Shown here one piece after another: positions 32,507 through 35,435 of a stretch of 35,435 nt of DNA (within the stretch, counting starts at the first letter, position 1; each line of letters begins with the position of its first letter). Under the pieces are notes generated by a model, which saw only the letters and a list, made by a program, of their open reading frames with translations, searched no databases and was not told the DNA's origin. Source of the DNA: Prevotella sp. (lineage in GTDB: Bacteria > Bacteroidota > Bacteroidia > Bacteroidales > Bacteroidaceae); NCBI GenBank assembly GCA_017449675.1, contig JAFTFG010000011.1, positions 1-35,435 on the forward strand, written 5' to 3'. A program made the translations under genes and the position numbers.

Positions 32507-33265
32507 TTATTTGATGAATGCTCTGATGACAAACCAGCCGTGCATGACACAGGTGGTGAGGAGCCCGTAGTGATGTCGCATCACACGGAAGCGCTCTTTC
32601 AAAGAGTCGCGGTGATTCTGGGTGGAGTCTCCTCCTTCCAGGAAGTCCGCCAGTATCTCGTTGGTGTTCACAAGTGGCAACTGTTGCTGTTCCGCCCGTT
32701 TCATGACTCGTATGCACCAGTCGACATCGGCGGAATGGCGATACTGTAAGTCATATTCCTCTTGTCGGGCGATATCTGTACGGACATAAAAGGCCTGATG
32801 GCAGACGAGCATGCCTTGTCGGAATGATTTCCAGGTGAGATGACGGGGAGGACGCAGCCGACGCAGATGGAGGAAGGTGCCTTCATTGTCGACGATGGCG
32901 GTATCACCGTAGATGACGGCGGGGGATGGAGATGTAAGATGTGAGAGGTGAGAGGTGAGAGTGGATAACGTATCCGCTGCATGAAGGGTGTCTCCTGCAT
33001 TGAGGAAGACCAGATAGTCGCCCGTTGCCTTACGCAGTCCTTTGTTCATCGCATCATAGAGTCCTTTGTCCGGCTCTGACAGGATGGTGACCTCGTAGGG
33101 ACATTCCTTCCGATAGGTCTCAGCGATAGCCACTGTCTCGTCTTTCGAGGCTCCGTCAATAATCAGGTGCTCTATCTGCTGATAGGTCTGATGCCGAATA
33201 CTGTCAAGTGTCCTTGGCAGTACGCTGGCAGCGTTATAGGTGACGGTAATAAGGGTAATCTTCAT
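32507..33265 (-). CDS. Family 2 glycosyltransferase (WcaE-like)
   Basis: Inverting GT-A glycosyltransferase, probably for a surface polysaccharide. The 252 residues show the GT2 start ITLITVTYNAASVLPRTLDSI (3-23), LIIDGASKDET (34-44), the metal-binding region LNAGDTLHAADT (88-99, standing in place of DxD) and a C-terminal RHSADVDWCIR acceptor-side motif. It begins 6 nt after the GT4 gene ends, so these two are cotranscribed. A heptamer repeat run (32924-32965) encodes STLTSHLSHLTSPSP (about 101-115) in the loop before VIYGDTAIV. Sugar donor and acceptor are unknown. Confidence 0.88.
   Translation of the reverse strand: MKITLITVTYNAASVLPRTLDSIRHQTYQQIEHLIIDGASKDETVAIAETYRKECPYEVTILSEPDKGLYDAMNKGLRKATGDYLVFLNAGDTLHAADTLSTLTSHLSHLTSPSPAVIYGDTAIVDNEGTFLHLRRLRPPRHLTWKSFRQGMLVCHQAFYVRTDIARQEEYDLQYRHSADVDWCIRVMKRAEQQQLPLVNTNEILADFLEGGDSTQNHRDSLKERFRVMRHHYGLLTTCVMHGWFVIRAFIK
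32924..32965 (-). repeat. In-frame heptamer repeat run inside the GT2 gene
   Basis: Plus-strand units are ggatgga, gatgtaa, gatgtga, gaggtga, gaggtga, gagtgga, all contiguous. On the coding strand they give a Ser/Thr/His/Leu-rich loop (about residues 101-115) that is not part of the conserved GT2 core. This is the third protein gene in the window with such a run, using a different sequence family from the gccaaxx runs. Confidence 0.8.
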
Positions 33266-33271
33266 GTGATC

Positions 33272-34549
33272 CTAATTCTTTTTCATCTCTTTCGGGCGCA
33301 AGGCAGCCTCATATACCTCTATGTAATGCATGGCGACACTTTGTTGGGAATAGTGCCGGGCTACTTTCTTCAGACAGGCTTTCCTGACAGCCTCCGTGTC
33401 GGCCTCGTCAAGGGCCCATCGGATACCTTTCGCCAGATCAACGGCATCACGGTAGTCTGCCACATAACCGTTCTCCAGATGGTCAATCTCCTCAGGAATA
33501 CCTCCTATGCGGAAACCGATAGAGGGAATACCGCAGGCCATCGCCTCCATGATGGTATTGGGGAGGTTCTCAGAGAGAGAGGGGAGTACAAAGACATCTG
33601 CTGCATTATAGACTTTGACAATCTGCTGCTCATTGTTCACATAGCCTAGGGGATGACTCTCGAAGGGCAACTGACTGGTGACCTCCTCGGCATGACCGCC
33701 CAGGATGGCGATATGGGTGTTCTTGATCATGTCTGGATATTGCCGCACCAGCCATTGACAGGCTTCTTCCAGATACTGCATTCCCTTATAGGGGTTGGTG
33801 GCTCGCTGCGATACAAAGAGGATCAGTCTGCCGTCAGTGGGTAGTCCCAGTTCCTCTCGTGCTTTCTGCTTGCCGAGTGGATGGTACAGACGGGTGTCGA
33901 TAGGGTTGGGGACACTGGTGATCGTCTGTCCTTTGAGTAAGGCACTCTTCCGGGCCTCTTCTGACAACCATCGGCTACAGGCGACGAAGGTGATGCGCTG
34001 CCCTTCCAGCATCTGTTGTTTCCTATGCCATACCTTGGTCGACAGGTCGTTGGCTGACCCGCCTCCGGGAAGTAGTCGGCATTGCTGACAGGTGGTCTCA
34101 AAGCGGCGACAGTCCAGTGTGAGGTGACAGATGGCTGTAGCCGGCCAGATGTCATGCATCGTCCATACGACATGCTTACCGCTATCCAGTATCTTACGGA
34201 TATTCCTCAGCGAGAGCATGCCTTGGTTGACCCAGTGCAGGTGTATCACGTCAGCCTCTTGGAACTCCCGCAACTTGGTGATGTCCGTTCCAGTATTGGC
34301 GATATCTATATCAAATAGATGGGGACGGCGCAGGTGCAGGTGTAGCCAGACACAAAAGCGCTCCCATAGAAAATTCCAGTGCAACCGCCAACTCTTGGGG
34401 AGTGCCACGACGGAGAGATGGTTGGTCTCCTTGTCGCGCACCAGCATCTTCACCTTGACTCCGTTGTTGTTCAGAGCCTCCATCAGACGGTGGGCTGCCA
34501 CAGCGGCTCCACCGGTTCGTTCACTTGTGTTGATGATCAATACTCGCAT
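33272..34549 (-). CDS. Family 4 glycosyltransferase
   Basis: Retaining GT-B glycosyltransferase, likely for a cell-surface glycan. With the ATG at 34549 the protein is 425 residues: MRVLIINTSERTGGAAVAAHRL, then the donor-site pattern SLSENLPNTIMEAMACGIPSI, which has the usual Glu-x7-Glu. In between are HWVNQG and WTMHDIWPATAICH, typical of mannosyl/glucosyl-type GT4 proteins. A longer reading frame from 34624 is rejected because it crosses a perfect -7 element. Its mRNA would have nearly no leader. It is followed 6 nt later by the GT2 gene. Confidence 0.88.
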   Translation of the reverse strand: MRVLIINTSERTGGAAVAAHRLMEALNNNGVKVKMLVRDKETNHLSVVALPKSWRLHWNFLWERFCVWLHLHLRRPHLFDIDIANTGTDITKLREFQEADVIHLHWVNQGMLSLRNIRKILDSGKHVVWTMHDIWPATAICHLTLDCRRFETTCQQCRLLPGGGSANDLSTKVWHRKQQMLEGQRITFVACSRWLSEEARKSALLKGQTITSVPNPIDTRLYHPLGKQKAREELGLPTDGRLILFVSQRATNPYKGMQYLEEACQWLVRQYPDMIKNTHIAILGGHAEEVTSQLPFESHPLGYVNNEQQIVKVYNAADVFVLPSLSENLPNTIMEAMACGIPSIGFRIGGIPEEIDHLENGYVADYRDAVDLAKGIRWALDEADTEAVRKACLKKVARHYSQQSVAMHYIEVYEAALRPKEMKKN

Positions 34550-34557
34550 AGTCCTTC

Positions 34558-34565
34558 CAAAGGTA
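34558..34565 (-). promoter_or_regulatory. -7 element for the GT4-GT2-pectinase operon
   Basis: TACCTTTG on the minus strand (34565-34558) is an exact consensus match. The GT4 ATG is at 34549, so the transcript would start within a few bases of it. No matching TTG at about -33 is visible. Confidence 0.65.
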
Positions 34566-34680
34566 CGAAGAAATATGTAAAAACGTATCATTTTACACGA
34601 TATTTTCATTGTTTGCGCACACAAACCATTGATTTAGGTCAAGAATAGGGCATTTTTATGCAGGAAAACCTCAAAAAATG

Positions 34681-34710
34681 TTGTGGGTCATGAAAATCGT
34701 CGTACCTTTG
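34681..34710 (+). promoter_or_regulatory. Promoter of the candidate structured RNA
   Basis: TTG (34681-34683) is followed by 19 bp and then TACCTTTG (34703-34710), a full Bacteroidota promoter match. Transcription would begin near 34716, and no convincing reading frame follows for the next several hundred bases. Confidence 0.75.
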
Positions 34711-34747
34711 CAGTGTCAAAAGACAAGAGGTCTTTAAATGACATTCG

Positions 34748-34812
34748 GTTAATAGATTGTTTTAGGTTAGTAGTAATATTTATAGTTTTAGGTTTTTAGT
34801 TATTGGTAATTA
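34748..34812 (+). repeat. Heptamer repeats in the candidate ncRNA
   Basis: Units gttaata (34748), gttttag (34759), gttagta (34766), gtaatat (34773), then gttttag (34785), gttttta (34792), gttattg (34799) and gtaatta (34806) are nearly contiguous, with two short 4-5 nt interruptions. They share a G-T-T-A or G-T-T-T core. Confidence 0.75.
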
Positions 34813-34981
34813 AGAAAGTTTTAAATGTGTTAGGATAACAGTGGGCACCGTGAGGCGGTCATAACTTTCTTTTTAAAACGAAAGGTTAGTATTAGTTTAG
34901 ATAGTCTGTCGAAAGACAGATCCTCCAGTCTGAAAGGCTGGATTCATTTTGAAAGGATTTTTAGTTAAACATAGGCTTTGG

Positions 34982-35017
34982 ATGTCGCTGCTCGTTGATG
35001 AGTAGCGGCATTTTTTT
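34982..35017 (+). terminator. Rho-independent terminator of the candidate ncRNA
   Basis: ATGTCGCTGCTC (34982-34993) pairs with GAGTAGCGGCAT (35000-35011), with two G-T wobbles and a 6-nt loop, followed by seven T (35011-35017). It is a very strong intrinsic terminator. Confidence 0.9.
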
Positions 35018-35027
35018 GTGACCTCAA

Positions 35028-35246
35028 GCAGATGCCACCTTCAAGGTCTGCAGGTACCACCTCCCGGGGTCGAAGATGCCGCCTTCGGGGTCAGGAGGTG
35101 CCGCCTCCGAGGTCAGGAGGTACGGGCTTCGAGGGCCGCAGGTGCCGCCTCCCTGATTGTTCCCCACAGGGGAACAAGTTGCTTCGTACAGGGGAACACT
35201 TTGTTCCATACGGGGGAACAAGTTGTTCCAGTATCTGGTTACTACC
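35028..35246. repeat. Ten-unit 22-bp palindromic repeat array in two sequence flavours
   Basis: Six units begin at 35028, 35050, 35072, 35094, 35116 and 35138 with consensus gcaggtgccgcctccggggtc. The sixth is one base short. Four more begin at 35159, 35181, 35203 and 35225 with consensus gttccatacaggggaacaagtt; the last is degenerate. Most units hold a small hairpin: GGAGG/CCTCC, GAAG/CTTC, AGGT/ACCT in the first group and GTTCCCC/GGGGAAC or GTTCC/GGAAC in the second. Stem bases change in both arms together. A 22-bp period cannot hold a single reading frame, so the array is not coding. Confidence 0.88.
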
Positions 35247-35435
35247 TTAAAGTGCCATCTCTTTCAAACGTACCTATACCTGGAACGACTCATCCCACCC
35301 GTTTTTTGGTGCTTTCCCGGTCGATTTTAGCCCCGATCTTACACATCTGCAACACATCTGCAACGCATAACTCCCTGACTTTCAATAAGTGTTGCAGAAT
35401 GGCAGATGTTGCAGAGGATTAAAAATCTGTAGTAG
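35247..35435. other. Non-coding window end with a direct and an inverted repeat
   Basis: No convincing gene. Two perfect 11-bp units acacatctgca lie at 35341-35351 and 35352-35362. Further on, tgttgcag (35390-35397) and cagatgttgcag (35403-35414) are the same words in inverted orientation, giving an imperfect inverted repeat around about 25 bases. The sequence runs off the window edge, so a gene may begin beyond it. Confidence 0.5.

Larger units (their letters stand above)
34716..35017 (+). ncRNA. Candidate structured non-coding RNA of about 300 nt
   Basis: A transcript from the promoter at 34681-34710 to the terminator at 34982-35017 would carry these helices: AAAGAC/GTCTTT (34719-34724/34730-34735); a perfect 9-bp helix AAGAAAGTT/AACTTTCTT (34812-34820/34863-34871) enclosing GTTA/TAAC (34829-34839) and ACCG/CGGT (34847-34859), so a three-way junction; TCTGTC-GAAA-GACAGA (34905-34920) with a GNRA tetraloop; and TCCAGTC/GGCTGGA (34924-34942). 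Between the first and second helices lies a heptamer run. I did not recognise a known family: there is no RNase P, tmRNA or SRP signature. It could be a 6S-like or Bacteroidales-specific RNA, or a long leader of an attenuated gene. Confidence 0.55.

Noticed and set aside
34550-34624. N-terminal extension of the GT4 protein
   Set aside because: It crosses a perfect -7 element, and GT4 proteins start at the RVLIIN strand, so ATG 34549 is better.
35028-35246. CRISPR array
   Set aside because: Units are contiguous without unique spacers, and no cas genes are present.
35018-35422. 134-codon open frame across the 22-bp repeat array
   Set aside because: The 22-bp period is not a multiple of three, so each unit is read in a different frame; the product is low-complexity and has no family-like pattern.

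Overview
The window is a chromosomal segment from a member of the Bacteroidales, most likely Prevotella or a close relative such as Segatella. Several things support this: the gene order tuf, tRNA-Trp, secE, nusG, rplKAJL, rpoBC; promoters of the Bacteroidota type (TAnnTTTG at about -7, sometimes with TTG about 20 bp upstream); AT-rich leaders without Shine-Dalgarno sites; SusG-like and GH2 glycan enzymes; and families largely confined to this group (DUF4836 lipoprotein, DUF1460 amidase, collagen-binding-type coiled-coil lipoprotein). I saw no insertion sequence, integrase, CRISPR array or phage module.

Layout. Bases 12-12646 hold the conserved translation/transcription block on the + strand: EF-Tu, tRNA-Trp, SecE, NusG, L11, L1, L10, L7/L12, RpoB and RpoC. 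Terminator-like hairpins follow tuf, rplL and rpoC. Next on the + strand come a secreted GH2 beta-galactosidase (12717-15764), a secreted DUF1460 cell-wall amidase (15839-16699) and a LicD-family transferase (16696-17478). They converge on a minus-strand operon read from 22430 down to 17475: metG, a nucleotidyltransferase-aminotransferase fusion, and an opine-dehydrogenase-like protein. LicD, the LicC-like fusion and the dehydrogenase look like parts of one pathway that activates a small amino-phosphate compound and attaches it to a surface glycan. That is the most interesting metabolic inference in the window.

From 22502 the segment holds a BASS-family transporter overlapping a free methionine-R-sulfoxide reductase, then tRNA-Lys (minus), a minus-strand pair (DUF4836 lipoprotein and FtsX-like permease), rsmI with a coiled-coil lipoprotein (plus), a secreted alpha-amylase with a starch-binding-like module (plus), and a minus-strand run of GT4, GT2 and a pectate lyase/pectin esterase fusion.

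The last 0.9 kb (34625-35435) has no credible protein gene. It holds a promoter, a highly structured transcript of about 300 nt ending in an intrinsic terminator (candidate ncRNA, 34681-35017), and then about ten units of a 22-bp palindromic repeat (35028-35246).

A signal running through the window is short phased degenerate tandem repeats with periods of 7, 8 or 9 bp. Heptamer runs lie between genes, across stop codons, in the candidate ncRNA, and in frame inside three protein genes (GH2 galactosidase, nucleotidyltransferase fusion, GT2). An exact 9-bp-phased CTAG array lies just before rpoB. All calls are from reading the sequence; no database search was run.
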